Notes: generated by a model not told the origin, from the letters alone. A DNA stretch of 48,358 bases from Clostridium sp. LS (GCF_002760435.1 NZ_AUUU01000015.1:1-48358); one strand, 5' to 3'; positions 26,948 to 37,606 are shown, counted from the stretch's first letter. Made by a program: numbers and translations.

Positions 26948-27907
26948 CTAGAATAACCTTTCTTCACCAGCTCTTTTTGCAAATTGATTTGCAATAAATA
27001 TTAAAGCAATACTAACTACGCTCTTAAATATACCTGCAGCTGTAGCTAATGAATAGTTACTTAAACTGATTCCATATCTTAATACAAAGATATCTATTGT
27101 TTGAGATACACTTTGAACAAGGCCATTTCCAAGTAAGTATTGTAGTTCAAAACCAGCGTTAACAATATTTCCAATGTTCATTATTAATAGTATAAATATT
27201 GTTGATTTAATTCCAGGTAAAGTAACATATAAAATTTTCTTTACTCTTCCTGCACCATCAATTTCTGCCGCCTCATATAAATCTGGATTGATACCAGTAA
27301 TGGCAGCAAGGTAAATGATACTACCCCAACCAACTTCTTTCCAAACATTTGTAAGCCCAACAATTCCCCAAAAATATTTAGTTTCAGCAAAAAAATTTAT
27401 AGGTTCCTTTATAATGTGTAGTGCAATTAAAACTTGATTAACAATACCTGTATCTGTTGTAAGAACATCTGCAACAATTCCTGTTACAATTATCCACGAA
27501 AGAAAATGAGGTAAATAAGAAATTGTTTGTATAAATTTTTTGGCTAACAACTGCCTTACTTCATTTAATAGTAAAGCAAAACCAATAGAACAAACAGTTC
27601 CTAAAACTAAATTAATTATACTCATACATAGAGTGTTTCTTATAACACCCAAAAAGACCGGATCAGCAAATAGTGTCTTGAATTGATCTAAGCCAACCCA
27701 AGTTTGATTAAATAAAGCTTTTCCTGGCTTATATTTCTGAAATGCCATGACCCATCCCAAAAGAGGTGCATAGCTAAATATTAATGTATATATGATAAAC
27801 GGAATAGACATTATAATTAAGGCTTTTTGTTTTTTCATCTTTTCTAGCATATTCTTTTTTACTTTTATTTCTACATTTCCTTCAGCATTTTTTACTCCCA
27901 ATTCCAT
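26948..27907 (-). CDS. Carbohydrate ABC transporter permease (LplB/YteP type)
   Basis: A 319-residue inner-membrane permease with about six TM helices. The opening KKQKALIIMSIPFIIYTLIFSYAPLLGWVMAFQKYKPGKA is characteristic of the LplB/YteP group. The cytoplasmic EAA loop reads INPDLYEAAEIDGAGRVKKILYVTLPGIKST (about 215-245). AAGGAGGAAGAAC precedes the ATG. It is followed 13 bp later by the LplC-type permease and preceded by the binding protein, the usual order in aldouronate/xylo-oligosaccharide CUT1 importers of Firmicutes. Substrate is inferred from the surrounding GH67, GH8 and GH43 genes. Confidence 0.9.
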   Translation of the reverse strand: MELGVKNAEGNVEIKVKKNMLEKMKKQKALIIMSIPFIIYTLIFSYAPLLGWVMAFQKYKPGKALFNQTWVGLDQFKTLFADPVFLGVIRNTLCMSIINLVLGTVCSIGFALLLNEVRQLLAKKFIQTISYLPHFLSWIIVTGIVADVLTTDTGIVNQVLIALHIIKEPINFFAETKYFWGIVGLTNVWKEVGWGSIIYLAAITGINPDLYEAAEIDGAGRVKKILYVTLPGIKSTIFILLIMNIGNIVNAGFELQYLLGNGLVQSVSQTIDIFVLRYGISLSNYSLATAAGIFKSVVSIALIFIANQFAKRAGEERLF

Positions 27908-27944
27908 GTTCTTCCTCCTTCTTTATCTAACATAATAAATTTTA

Positions 27945-27977
27945 AAGAATAGGGATCTAAAAAGATCCCTTATTCTT
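27945..27977 (-). other. Inter-cistronic stem-loop between binding protein and permease
   Basis: AAGAATAGGGATCT pairs with AGATCCCTTATTCTT with a single bulge around a 4-base loop. It lies 10 bp after the binding-protein stop. Such hairpins commonly protect the binding-protein mRNA so that it outnumbers the permeases. Confidence 0.65.
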
Positions 27978-27987
27978 CCTTATATAT

Positions 27988-29670
27988 CTATTTTTTTGCC
28001 TTATTAGCTATATCTACTCTCTTCTTAACTTCTTTAGTAAGTGTATCTTCATATACCTTTATGTCAGCTTGAGTTGTAAGTGTTTTTTGATATTCATTCC
28101 AAACGGAATCAAATTGATCTGGAGTAGTCATTATAACTTTAGGTAACCATTGTCTCTTAATATCATCCATCTTTGTCATTGCCATCATTGCAGGTTCATC
28201 TGCTGACCAAGAATTCGTTGCTGAATAAATTGGGTACCAAGGGTCATTTTCTTCAGGCATATCATCTAAGAAGTCTGACCATTTCTTATGTCCATATGCA
28301 TCAAGAACTTTTTTATCTATATCTGTTAATGTTGCTTGGAACTCACTTAATTGTTGTTCTGGTAATATAGTATTAATTTTATCTTCAAAGTAGCCTGCAG
28401 TATATTGAGGTAAATATGTGTACATGCACAAATTAGCATTTTGCCAATCTTTGTTTCTAGAATTTGCTCTTTGTTCTTCATTTCTGTACATTACGCCTTT
28501 ATCATCTACTTGATAGTCTTTATCTTTTTCTCCCCAGTATCTTAATTTTAATGAATCTTCTGATAATAAATCATTAATAGCTTTTAATGCACCATCTACA
28601 TCTTTACAGCTAGTTGTGATTCCTAGACCACCACTTGAATTAAATGCTGGTTTCATTCTATAATTTGGCTTTATGCTTTTGTCAATAGTTAAAGGGAGTG
28701 GAATATAGGTTCTATTGTCTAAGTTTCTTGTCTTTAATGCTAATTCAGCATCTCTGAACTCCCAATATTGATCAACCATTCCAAGTACTGCACCAGAAGA
28801 AATTTTTGCAATATATTGATCATATTTTGCTGTAAATGTTTCAGGATCTACAATTCCTTTATTGTACTCTTCATTAATCTTCTTGAAGTATTTTTGTGCT
28901 TCTGGAATTGTATTATAGTTATGAGCTGTTAATGTAGCTTTATCTATAATCGCTCTTCCATCGTTAGGATATCCTGCTACGAATTGAGGAGGATTTTCTA
29001 AACAGAAATATCTCCAGTCATCGCTTAAAATTTCAAACCCTTGAGTTGGTTGTCCATCTATTTGTGGATGTGCAGCTTTATATTTTTCAATTAAATCAAA
29101 ATATTCATCAACAGTTGTAATCTTTGGAAAATTAGCCCACGCTAAAACATCTTTTTGAATCCAGAAAGCTTCATCATTAAAGAATGTCGATGTATCTTCA
29201 TTTTTAACATTTCCGAATTGTTGTATATAATAAATATGTCCATCAGGTTTTCTTAATGCTTCCCATTGAGCAGGCGTTAAGAAATTTTTAATATTAGGAT
29301 ATTTATCAATTTTATCTTCTAATGGAATAAGAGCCCCTGCATCTACTAATGCTTGTGTTCCATCTGTTCCATCTATCATATCTGGATATTCGCCACCTGC
29401 AATCATTACTCCAATTCTTTCTTTAGCAGTTTGTCCTGTAAGCCATGACTCATTTATCTTTACTCCAAATTTTTGAGCGATAACATTTTTTAGCCTATTG
29501 TTTTCCGGAAGTTCCTTTCCTGCTGTTGCGAAAAATGCTGTGAATTCCTTAATTTTGCCATCACCTGATGAATTACTTGTTTCTTGGCTTTTACTGCCAC
29601 AACCTGCAAGTAAGCTCAGAGCTAAAGTTCCTGTCAAAAGCATACTTACAATTAACTTAGTTTTTTTCAT
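27988..29670 (-). CDS. Extracellular solute-binding lipoprotein (LplA type) for xylan oligosaccharides
   Basis: A 560-residue lipoprotein: signal KKTKLIVSMLLTGTLALSLLAGC with lipobox LAGC (Cys at about residue 24), then a Ser/Asn-rich linker and a large type-1 solute-binding domain. The length of about 535 mature residues and motifs such as VKINESWLTGQ and YPDMIDGTDGTQALVDAGALIPLEDKIDKYPNI fit the LplA/YtcQ family found with LplB/LplC permeases. It captures oligosaccharides at the membrane surface. GGGGGAAAATAA precedes the ATG, and a promoter with a cre-like sequence lies about 45-75 bp upstream. Downstream is an mRNA hairpin, then the two permease genes. Confidence 0.9.
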   Translation of the reverse strand: MKKTKLIVSMLLTGTLALSLLAGCGSKSQETSNSSGDGKIKEFTAFFATAGKELPENNRLKNVIAQKFGVKINESWLTGQTAKERIGVMIAGGEYPDMIDGTDGTQALVDAGALIPLEDKIDKYPNIKNFLTPAQWEALRKPDGHIYYIQQFGNVKNEDTSTFFNDEAFWIQKDVLAWANFPKITTVDEYFDLIEKYKAAHPQIDGQPTQGFEILSDDWRYFCLENPPQFVAGYPNDGRAIIDKATLTAHNYNTIPEAQKYFKKINEEYNKGIVDPETFTAKYDQYIAKISSGAVLGMVDQYWEFRDAELALKTRNLDNRTYIPLPLTIDKSIKPNYRMKPAFNSSGGLGITTSCKDVDGALKAINDLLSEDSLKLRYWGEKDKDYQVDDKGVMYRNEEQRANSRNKDWQNANLCMYTYLPQYTAGYFEDKINTILPEQQLSEFQATLTDIDKKVLDAYGHKKWSDFLDDMPEENDPWYPIYSATNSWSADEPAMMAMTKMDDIKRQWLPKVIMTTPDQFDSVWNEYQKTLTTQADIKVYEDTLTKEVKKRVDIANKAKK

Positions 29671-29715
29671 TTATTTTCCCCCTATTCTTAATTCTAATTA
29701 CACATTTTTATACTT

Positions 29716-29743
29716 TGTAAACGTTTGTCCTTACAATGTAAAG
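29716..29743 (-). promoter_or_regulatory. Candidate promoter with cre-like site upstream of the binding-protein gene
   Basis: Minus strand TTTACA (about 29738-29743), 17-bp spacer, TACAAA. The spacer/-10 region contains CAAACGTTTACA, which fits the cre core AANCGNTNWCA but lacks the first TGW bases. Catabolite repression of the transporter is plausible but unproven. Confidence 0.4.
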
Positions 29744-29839
29744 TTTATCATCATTGCATATAGCCAACAACCTAATAAATTATATAAAAAATACTAGAAA
29801 TTATAGATTTTAAAATTATTAAAAAATGTCATTTAATAA

Positions 29840-31948
29840 CTAGTATATTTTCCTTGCCTTTTCATCCTCTATTCCAGACATTCTATAAAAATACGTATTA
29901 ATCTGATCTCTCCAATCTCTAGCACTATCTAATTGTATATTAAGACGTTCAAGTACATGCTCATATACATTTTTGTCAATAATACCTTCTAGTCCTTTCC
30001 AATTATCAATGAACTTTTCTACTATCTCAAAACCTTCAAAATGCGTATCATAAATATGCTGAATTACTGTTTTTCCAGATTTCAATACATGAGTATAAGG
30101 CACATGATGGAAAAATAATAGCAATTCATCCGGGCAAGTTTCTAAATTATTATACTGGCTTTTAAGCGGTTCATTATACTGCCCTACATAACATGTCCCA
30201 CTTTCTAGCGTACGGTCAATTCCAATGCCTCTGCAATCTGCTCTATGATACGTTCCCCAAGGAGAAAATTCATACCCATCTATATCTGGTCCGTAATGAT
30301 GTCCTGGTGATACCATCCATCCTATACCTAATGGTGATGTATACTTCTCATAAGTCTCCCAGGAATTCATTAATATTTCACTTACGTTTTTCATAACTAG
30401 CGGATTATCGCCTAATGTAAGCTTAATCCATTCTTCTACAATTTCTTCACTGCTTAAGCCGCTATTCCACGTAAGACGGCCATAACCATAAAGATTAGCT
30501 TGAGCCAAGAAATGACCCGTCCAATTTTCATCATTTCCTACATTAACTACTCCTGCAATTCCATCTATTCTTTGTGATAAGCAACTTAAGTTCTCTTCAT
30601 CATTAAATTTTGCATAAGTTGGAGCGCTTAATACCTCTTTCCACCAAGGAACTAAAAAGCAAACATGTCTTTGTTGGCCTGTATATTCCTGAGTTATTTG
30701 AAACTCCATTAATTTATTTGTTTTATTCATTGAACCAAAAAGTGGGGTAATAGGTTCTCTAACTTGAAAATCCATAGGACCATTTTTTATTTGGAGGTAC
30801 ACATTATCCAAGAATTGTCCATCTAAAGGATCGAAACATTCAAAAGCTGCTTTGGCTCTGTCTATTGTATGATCTCTCCAGTCTTGCCTGCAGTTATATA
30901 CAAAGCATCTCCATATTAATATTCCTCCATATGGCTCCAATGCACTTGCAAGCATATTTGCACCATCTGCGTGATTACGCCCATAGGTAAAAGGTCCAGG
31001 TCTTCCTTCCGAATCTGCTTTTACCATAAAACCACCTAAGTTAGGAATTATATTATATACAAATTGAGCTTTTTTCTTCCACCATTCCTTTACCTTTTCA
31101 TCTAATGGATCAGAAGTTTCTAATTCACCTAATGTAATTGGTGCTGCAAAATTAATGCTTAAATATGTTTTAATTCCCCACTTATCGAATATATCACTAA
31201 TAGTTTTTACAATATTAATTCTTTTATCAATCAGATAAGTTTCTAAGGCATGAACATTAGTGTTATTTATAACTACTCCATTAATTCCAACTGAGCAAAG
31301 TATTCTTGCATAGTCGTTAATCCTATCTAAATCCGAAGCTGCTTTATACTCATCATCAAAAGCCTTTCTTATTAAATCATTACTAGCGGGTATACCTATG
31401 GTCTCCATAATATACTTCGTTATATCTTTATTGCGGCAGCTTTCAAACAAAATTGAACTTCCTGCAAAACCACGTTCAACAGTTCCATCAAGATTATCCC
31501 AATGATCTATCATTCTAATGCTCTTCTTTGGATTATCTATAATTTCTCTGTCTTCAAGTTGTTTATTTTGCCCAAATAAACGTAGCAATGCAAATACCCC
31601 ATAAAGAATACCATTATCATCTTTAGCTGAAATTGTAATTCTCTGCTTTTTCTCTAAGGTGGTCTCATACTTTATTTTGTATCCTTCGCTAATTAAATTT
31701 TCATCTTCACATTTCTCTAATTTTATATATTTATCTTTTTCAATCTCATCCTCTCTGCTCCATATGCTCTGTTCTACTTTCCCATTATAAATTTCTTCAA
31801 ATGCTCTTTGAAATTCAGTTAATGCAGACTCAACAATTCTGCTTTTATATGGAATCACAATGTTTCCAAGATATTCTTTATAATTGCTATTCCCAATTCC
31901 TGTATGACTAAGCCAACAAGAATACATTTTGCTTTTTTTATTTATCAT
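29840..31948 (-). CDS. aguA: Alpha-glucuronidase, GH67
   Basis: A 702-residue cytoplasmic enzyme, full length for GH67. An N-terminal beta-sandwich (about residues 1-140) precedes a TIM barrel starting near [26 protein letters not shown], and a helical C-terminal domain ends the protein. Conserved stretches include [58 protein letters not shown] and [31 protein letters not shown]. It removes 4-O-methyl-glucuronic acid from the non-reducing terminal xylose of imported aldouronates, after which GH8/GH43/GH39 enzymes degrade the rest. AAGGAGAG lies before the ATG. It precedes the binding-protein gene by 170 bp and follows a chemoreceptor gene. Confidence 0.95.
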   Translation of the reverse strand: MINKKSKMYSCWLSHTGIGNSNYKEYLGNIVIPYKSRIVESALTEFQRAFEEIYNGKVEQSIWSREDEIEKDKYIKLEKCEDENLISEGYKIKYETTLEKKQRITISAKDDNGILYGVFALLRLFGQNKQLEDREIIDNPKKSIRMIDHWDNLDGTVERGFAGSSILFESCRNKDITKYIMETIGIPASNDLIRKAFDDEYKAASDLDRINDYARILCSVGINGVVINNTNVHALETYLIDKRINIVKTISDIFDKWGIKTYLSINFAAPITLGELETSDPLDEKVKEWWKKKAQFVYNIIPNLGGFMVKADSEGRPGPFTYGRNHADGANMLASALEPYGGILIWRCFVYNCRQDWRDHTIDRAKAAFECFDPLDGQFLDNVYLQIKNGPMDFQVREPITPLFGSMNKTNKLMEFQITQEYTGQQRHVCFLVPWWKEVLSAPTYAKFNDEENLSCLSQRIDGIAGVVNVGNDENWTGHFLAQANLYGYGRLTWNSGLSSEEIVEEWIKLTLGDNPLVMKNVSEILMNSWETYEKYTSPLGIGWMVSPGHHYGPDIDGYEFSPWGTYHRADCRGIGIDRTLESGTCYVGQYNEPLKSQYNNLETCPDELLLFFHHVPYTHVLKSGKTVIQHIYDTHFEGFEIVEKFIDNWKGLEGIIDKNVYEHVLERLNIQLDSARDWRDQINTYFYRMSGIEDEKARKIY

Positions 31949-32042
31949 ATTTATACTCTCCTTTTTATACTAAATTTTAAAAGACGAGTAATCAAATTTA
32001 TAAAAGAATACCCACCTTCTTTATTTCTTGTTAATCAAATAT

Positions 32043-33803
32043 TTATATTTTAAATTCATCAACTAGTTCATTAAGCTTTTGTGCCAGCACAGCTTGACTT
32101 TTAACTGTAGCTGCAATTTCTTTAACACCTGTAGTTGTATCAGCTATACTATCCAATATTTCAGCTGAATTTTGTGTTACTTTCTCAGAATTGGATGCCA
32201 TAGTGTCAACCATAGCATTTACTTCCTGAACTGATGCTGTTAATTGTTCTGTCATTGCAGCTATATCCTCTGATATTTTGCTAATTTCATCAGCATTATC
32301 ATAATAATATTCTCCAGATGAAACAAACTCGTTAAAGTGTCTTGTAACATCGTTATTAATGAAATTTAAGACTTCATAACTATTATCTGATAGTCTCTTA
32401 AATGCTCCTTGAACTTTTGCCACTGTATTTTGAATTGACATTGCAGAACTAGCCGATTGTTCAGCTAGTTTTCTAACCTCATCAGATACCACAGCAAAAC
32501 CTTTTCCATGCTCACCTGCTCTAGCGGCTTCTATTGCTGCATTAAGCGCTAACAAATTAGTTTCTTCAGCTATGGCAGATATTGCCTCTACCATCTTTGA
32601 AACCTCTTGCACTACAGTTCCATCCTTAATTGCACTTATAATCATCTTTTCTCTGTCTTCATATATATTTTGAGTATTCGCTAGTGCTTCACCTGTTTCA
32701 TTTTTAATTTTTTTAGATTTATCTTTAAACCCTAATGATATTTCACTTCCATTACTTGATTTTTTAGATAATTCTGTAATGCTTCCGTTAATTTCTTTCA
32801 TGGATTCGTTTACTTGCTTTGCTGATTCCATTGATTCATTCATATCGCTGACAATATTTTTAGTAGAATCATTTATACTTAAAACCCTATCAGTAATTTG
32901 ATGGGCTGTAGCTGATAATTCTTCCGTTGAAGCTGTTAATTCCATAGTTTGTTTACTTATATTTTTTACTAAATTCTTAACATTATTTTGAGCTTTATTT
33001 AATGCATTAGCTGTTTGTCCAAATTCATTCTTACTGGTTATGTTTATATCCTCTGAAAAATCGTACTTAGCTAATCTCTCAGCTAATTCTTTAATCTTAG
33101 TTAATGGTCTTGTAACATTTGAAGAAACTCTAACTGCTATAAATATTGATAAGGTTATCAATATTACAAGTGATATAACTAATACTATAATTGTTCTTGT
33201 TAGCATATTATTAAGTTCGAAAGTTTTTGCTGCTACTTCAGCATCAATATTATCCACGTAATTACCCGTACTTACTACCCAATTATAAGGTTTAAATAAT
33301 GCTGAATATGCCCTCTTTGTTGCTGACTGCCCATTTGCTTTCGGAAAATCAAAATTTGTAAACCCGCTACCGTCTTTAAGAACAACACTCATTATTTTTT
33401 CCTTAAAATTAGTTGAAGATCCATTTGACTCACTTGTATTTTGAGCATCAGCTTTTAGTTCTGAGTTATCATTTACAGAAGGACTTACATTATCTATCCA
33501 GAAATATCCTGTTTCATCGTATCGAAGATCTTTTATTAAATTTCTTGCTTGTTTCTTTGCTTCATCTTCTGTTAATTTTCCATCTGCTTGCATTTTATTT
33601 ATTCCATTTAACAGAGTAACTACATTATCAACTTGATTTTTTATGTTTTTATCATAGCCATCTCTAAGGGTAACTTCATATTGGTGAATAGCTTCTTGAT
33701 TGCTTTGCCTCAATTGATTAATAGATATTATGCTGACTAACAACGTTACAACTCCCACAATTAATACATTCATAAGTATAATTGCGCTTTTTAATTTTTT
33801 CAT
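32043..33803 (-). CDS. Methyl-accepting chemotaxis protein with extracellular Cache domain
   Basis: A 586-residue chemoreceptor: TM1 at about residues 7-27, then an extracellular single-Cache domain (about 35-190) with [16 protein letters not shown] and [17 protein letters not shown]2 (about 200-223) is followed by HAMP ([27 protein letters not shown]). The cytoplasmic coiled coil has the hairpin tip [46 protein letters not shown]. An sCache of this type usually binds small organic acids or similar ligands. AGGTGATTTT precedes the ATG. Its place 94 bp upstream of GH67 suggests a link to the xylan locus, but the gap has no clear terminator or promoter to decide co-transcription. Confidence 0.9.
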   Translation of the reverse strand: MKKLKSAIILMNVLIVGVVTLLVSIISINQLRQSNQEAIHQYEVTLRDGYDKNIKNQVDNVVTLLNGINKMQADGKLTEDEAKKQARNLIKDLRYDETGYFWIDNVSPSVNDNSELKADAQNTSESNGSSTNFKEKIMSVVLKDGSGFTNFDFPKANGQSATKRAYSALFKPYNWVVSTGNYVDNIDAEVAAKTFELNNMLTRTIIVLVISLVILITLSIFIAVRVSSNVTRPLTKIKELAERLAKYDFSEDINITSKNEFGQTANALNKAQNNVKNLVKNISKQTMELTASTEELSATAHQITDRVLSINDSTKNIVSDMNESMESAKQVNESMKEINGSITELSKKSSNGSEISLGFKDKSKKIKNETGEALANTQNIYEDREKMIISAIKDGTVVQEVSKMVEAISAIAEETNLLALNAAIEAARAGEHGKGFAVVSDEVRKLAEQSASSAMSIQNTVAKVQGAFKRLSDNSYEVLNFINNDVTRHFNEFVSSGEYYYDNADEISKISEDIAAMTEQLTASVQEVNAMVDTMASNSEKVTQNSAEILDSIADTTTGVKEIAATVKSQAVLAQKLNELVDEFKI

Positions 33804-34121
33804 AAAATCACCTATCCCTTATTAATTAATCTTATCTGCAGTGCCAGAAACAGTAAAATAAATAATAATTTTATTTCTATGATAAAACTTAATGAAAAAA
33901 TTTAAAACACGAGTAATTATAGTTTTTATACAAATAATTATAGAAAATAGTAAAAAATATCTGCATTTAAAATAATTCTATAATTAAAAATAGTCAGATA
34001 AAAATACCATCGTACTCTTATCTGACTATTAATAGCTCTTAAAATATGCATCCTTTCCCTAAATAAAGCTCAAATTTATCTAAATTTGTGATACTAACTG
34101 ACTTAATCTATATCCACTATA
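33804..34121. other. Intergenic region between diguanylate cyclase and MCP genes
   Basis: A 318-bp AT-rich gap. It contains the diguanylate cyclase terminator at 33989-34030 and should hold the MCP promoter between 33830 and 33980. No hexamer pair or further gene was convincing. Confidence 0.4.
33989..34030 (-). terminator. Terminator of the diguanylate cyclase gene
   Basis: AATAGTCAGATAA (33989-34001) and TTATCTGACTATT (34018-34030) are a perfect 13-bp inverted repeat. On the minus strand the stem is followed by TTTTTAATT. Confidence 0.85.
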
Positions 34122-36131
34122 TTATAAATTTTTAAAAATCCAATAATTATCCTTCCCTCTGTTCTTTGCTAAATATACTGCTTTATCTGCACTAATAAAT
34201 AATTCTTTATAAGTTTCCCCATGCTCCGGATACTTAGCAATTCCTATACTTGCTGAAATATTATAATCCGAAATCTCTTTAGCCGTATTTCTCCTAAAAA
34301 CATTTAATAACTCTTCTGCTCTATCACGAATTTGTTCTTCTGATTCTACATTCTTTAAAAATACTATAAATTCATCTCCGCCTATTCTGCCTACAATAGA
34401 ATCATCATAAAAGTTTTTGGAAATCATATGCGAAATATTATTCAACACAATATCTCCTGCCAAATGCCCTAAATTATCATTAACAGCTTTAAAATTATCC
34501 AGATCTATCACAAATAATGCTCCACTACTATTATTATCTTTAATAAACTCTTCAATCATACTTTGGGAAGTTCCTTTATTATATAAACTCGTTAAACTAT
34601 CTCTTTGCGCTTTATATAGTAATTCTTCAGTTTCCTTTTTTTCTTTATCAATATCAATTATTATCCCAATAGCTTTAAAAATATTTCCGTTCTCATCAAA
34701 CATTGCAGTTATTCTTATTTTGCACCAGATATATTCAATTTTTTCTTTTCTAATCCTAATCTCAGCTTCTGCATAAGTTTTGCCTTTAATGATATCATTT
34801 AATACTTTCCCTAATTGCTTAACATCATCCTTATGAATACTATTTGACTTAGATATATTTTCACTAATACTGCTTGTAATAGGTTCATAACCAAATTTCT
34901 TCTTCCAATTTTCTGAAAAGTATATTGTATCTTTATTTATATTCCATTCAAAAATTATATCCTCTGTTTGGGATATAATTATACCATAACGTTCTTCACT
35001 TATCCTTAGCTCTTCCTGATATTTATTATTTTTTTCTATATTATCAATTAAATCATTAAATGCCTCAGCAATTTCTCCAAATTCATTATTTTCATTATAT
35101 ATAAATCTATCCTTATAATCACCTTGCTTTATTTTTCTTATCACTTGCAATAATTTATATATTGGCTTTGAAAAATAATTGATAGTGAAAACATAGGAGC
35201 TTACTATTAGCAGTACAATAAGAACTAAAAATATAACTATATCCTTAATACTTTTATTAATAGGTGTTTTTAATTCATTCCATTCGACACCACTAAATAC
35301 TACCCATCCAGAATTACTAATTCTTGAGTAATATCCTATTTTTTCTACTCCATTTATTTTATATTCAATTGTTCCACTTGGATTTTTATTTAAATCAACA
35401 TTCTTCCATTCTTCATATAGGTTATTTGGCACATTAATTTTACTAATACTATCTTTTACATATTCACTACTGCTAGCTGCAACTACACCATTATTATCTA
35501 AAACCATTATTTCCCTTGTTCTAAACGAATGAACTTCATTTACAAGTTTTTCAAAATAATTCATATTTATTACACTAACCATTGCCCCTTGATACTCATT
35601 ATCAAAAAATATCGGACTTGCAACTATTACACTTTTTATCCCTTTATTAACATCGCCTCTCTGAATAATATTAGTTACAACCACTTCTCCACATACAAGC
35701 TTTCGTGTCTCTTCATCGGAAAGAGCAGCCTTTTTATTAATATACTCTTTATCACAAGATGCAATTATAGCTCCACTTTTATTAATAAGCAATTCTGTAT
35801 TCAAAAAAAATTGTTGGTTTTTTCTGCTATTAAAAATTTCTCCCAATACTTTAGTACTTTCCTTTGAATCTTCACTAACTCTTCCATGATTTGAATCATT
35901 TAACAAATCCTTTATTGCAGGAATACCAGAATCAATATTAAGTTCACTGATATTTTGATCGAAGAAAGATTCTAAATGTATTGATTGATCGTTTACAAGT
36001 GTTACCAAATTTTGCTTAACCATTTCTAAATTCTTAGTATTATAATTTGAAATATATATACTTGTCAAAATAATCATAGGGATTATCCCCCATAGAATAG
36101 AAAAAATAATGAATTTTTTTCTTATGTTCAC
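34122..36131 (-). CDS. Membrane Cache-HAMP-PAS diguanylate cyclase (GGDEF)
   Basis: A 669-residue signalling enzyme: TM1 (about residues 7-27), an extracellular dCache domain (about 35-275), TM2 (about 285-308), HAMP (YKLLQVIRKIKQGDYKDRFIYNENNEFGEIAEAFN), PAS with PAC (about 375-505) and a C-terminal GGDEF domain. The active-site signature is intact in VGRIGGDEFIVFLK, and LTSLYNKGT and GALFVIDLDNFKAVNDNLGH also match, so it should make cyclic di-GMP. No inhibitory RxxD five residues before GGDEF was noticed. The start is a GTG with GAGGTGAAAAA before it. No EAL domain is fused. It lies between the chemoreceptor and the choline permease, with its own terminator. Confidence 0.92.
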   Translation of the reverse strand: MNIRKKFIIFSILWGIIPMIILTSIYISNYNTKNLEMVKQNLVTLVNDQSIHLESFFDQNISELNIDSGIPAIKDLLNDSNHGRVSEDSKESTKVLGEIFNSRKNQQFFLNTELLINKSGAIIASCDKEYINKKAALSDEETRKLVCGEVVVTNIIQRGDVNKGIKSVIVASPIFFDNEYQGAMVSVINMNYFEKLVNEVHSFRTREIMVLDNNGVVAASSSEYVKDSISKINVPNNLYEEWKNVDLNKNPSGTIEYKINGVEKIGYYSRISNSGWVVFSGVEWNELKTPINKSIKDIVIFLVLIVLLIVSSYVFTINYFSKPIYKLLQVIRKIKQGDYKDRFIYNENNEFGEIAEAFNDLIDNIEKNNKYQEELRISEERYGIIISQTEDIIFEWNINKDTIYFSENWKKKFGYEPITSSISENISKSNSIHKDDVKQLGKVLNDIIKGKTYAEAEIRIRKEKIEYIWCKIRITAMFDENGNIFKAIGIIIDIDKEKKETEELLYKAQRDSLTSLYNKGTSQSMIEEFIKDNNSSGALFVIDLDNFKAVNDNLGHLAGDIVLNNISHMISKNFYDDSIVGRIGGDEFIVFLKNVESEEQIRDRAEELLNVFRRNTAKEISDYNISASIGIAKYPEHGETYKELFISADKAVYLAKNRGKDNYWIFKNL

Positions 36132-36337
36132 TTTTTCACCTCATCAATTGACAAATTATTCATTAGTTTAATTAATTGTTATAATTATTTTATATTTAAT
36201 TATATAACTAGTATATCAGCATGCAATCAAATTTCAACAAATACAAAAAATTTCTATATTATTTGTCCTTATTAAAAAATTCTATCTAATGAAAGATTCT
36301 CATCATATTTTTCCTAGAAGATTGTATATACCTATAC

Positions 36338-36382
36338 AAAAAAAGTGCTAAATAAGCTATTTTTATCTAACCTATTTAACAC
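36338..36382 (-). terminator. Terminator of the licB-like gene
   Basis: Minus strand GTGTTAAATAGG and CTTATTTAGCAC form a stem with one mismatch, followed by TTTTTTT. It lies 28 bp after the licB-like stop. Confidence 0.8.
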
Positions 36383-36409
36383 CCTTATATAATTATACTA
36401 ATTTCTATA

Positions 36410-37393
36410 TTATTCAGCTTCTACAAGACTAGAAATTTCTTCCTCTTCTACTGCTACTTCAGCAGATGCTTTAGCTACAAAGTAAACTCCGCCCATAACC
36501 ATTAAACTGCATACAATTGTTTTTAAACTTAATTGAGTTCCATTTATTAATACATCGAATATTATTGCAAAAATAGTATTTGTTGCGTTTAATCCCATAG
36601 CTTTTGTTGCTCCAATTTTATCAATTGATTGATAATAGAATAAATATGATGCTGTTCCTGCTAAAGCAACTGCTATAAGCCACCAAACTGAATTTGTTTT
36701 TAAAGCTTCAAAACTTATTCCAATTCCACCTACTATAGGAACTATTAAAACTGCGTAGACAAGACCTGATGTTAATTGTCTTATTTGAAGTGCCGATTCT
36801 GCAGATACTTCATCGTCCTTCATTCCAATTGCACATATAACAGATTCACTTCCCCATCCTATTGCGCACACTATAGCCCATATAAATCCAACAACACTAA
36901 TTCCTGCCTCATTTGGTGAATACCCAATTAAACATATCCCAAAAATCGCAACAAGCAATCCTGCCCATCCCTTTTTCCCTATTTTTTCCTTAAGTATAAA
37001 ATATGCTAAGACTGCTCCAATTGCTGGATATAATGAAGATATTATAGATGTATAAGATGGTCCAATATATTGAATTGCCATTACATAACCTGTCATCCCA
37101 ACAGGACCACCCATAATTGCTGCTAGTGCAACAACTAATCCACTCCTAGTTTTCATAGCCTTAACTAATGGTCCTAATTGCCCCTTCAACGCTAGATATA
37201 TAAATGTCCATACTGCTGAAAATACATCATGAAAGCAAGCTGTTATAATTGGAGCTAAAACTATTGCACCCTCAGATGAAAATGGACTCATAGCAAGTAC
37301 TAATCCAACTAAAACAGTATCTATTCCCCATGTTACTGCTGAACCTATACCAGTCAATACACCTACCTTATAGTCGCTTTTTCTATTCTCCAT
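36410..37393 (-). CDS. licB: LicB-like choline permease (DMT/EamA family)
   Basis: A 327-residue integral membrane protein with ten hydrophobic segments arranged as two EamA halves. LicB-like features are the first helix GIGSAVTWGIDTVLVGLVL, the segment GPVGMTGYVMAIQYIGPSYTSIISSLYPAIGAVLAYFILKEKI and the late helix SYLFYYQSIDKIGATKAMGLN. A glutamate-rich tail (EEEEISS) follows. LicB imports free choline for phosphocholine decoration of cell-surface glycans. Assignment is supported by the flippase, cytidylyltransferase and choline-kinase genes nearby. AAGGGGGATTATTAA precedes the ATG. Its promoter carries a GTTC-N7-GAAC site also found at the choline-kinase fusion gene. Confidence 0.8.
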   Translation of the reverse strand: MENRKSDYKVGVLTGIGSAVTWGIDTVLVGLVLAMSPFSSEGAIVLAPIITACFHDVFSAVWTFIYLALKGQLGPLVKAMKTRSGLVVALAAIMGGPVGMTGYVMAIQYIGPSYTSIISSLYPAIGAVLAYFILKEKIGKKGWAGLLVAIFGICLIGYSPNEAGISVVGFIWAIVCAIGWGSESVICAIGMKDDEVSAESALQIRQLTSGLVYAVLIVPIVGGIGISFEALKTNSVWWLIAVALAGTASYLFYYQSIDKIGATKAMGLNATNTIFAIIFDVLINGTQLSLKTIVCSLMVMGGVYFVAKASAEVAVEEEEISSLVEAE

Positions 37394-37556
37394 TTAATAA
37401 TCCCCCTTAAATTTAATTAATTATTCTTTCACATATAATAATTCCTTATTTTCTATAACATACTTATTAATAATTTTTTGATAATTATCCTCTTTAATGT
37501 ATTCTTAAAAATAATTATTATATAGTTATTTTGCTATTTTTGTTCAATTTTGTTAA

Positions 37557-37571
37557 GTTCATTTTGTGAAC
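37557..37571 (-). promoter_or_regulatory. GTTC-N7-GAAC operator in the licB promoter
   Basis: GTTCATTTTGTGAAC has the same 4-7-4 layout as GTTCGAAATTTGAAC at 44027-44041. It starts 6 bp past the predicted -10, over the expected transcription start. TGAACA half-sites recur at about 37586-37612, within and around the -35/-10 spacer. Confidence 0.65.
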
Positions 37572-37577
37572 ACCTTT

Positions 37578-37606
37578 ATATTATCATTGTTCAATGTTCA
37601 TGACAA
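37578..37606 (-). promoter_or_regulatory. Predicted licB promoter
   Basis: Minus strand -35 TTGTCA (37601-37606), 17-bp spacer TGAACATTGAACAATGA with two direct TGAACA-type repeats, -10 TAATAT (37578-37583). Confidence 0.55.
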
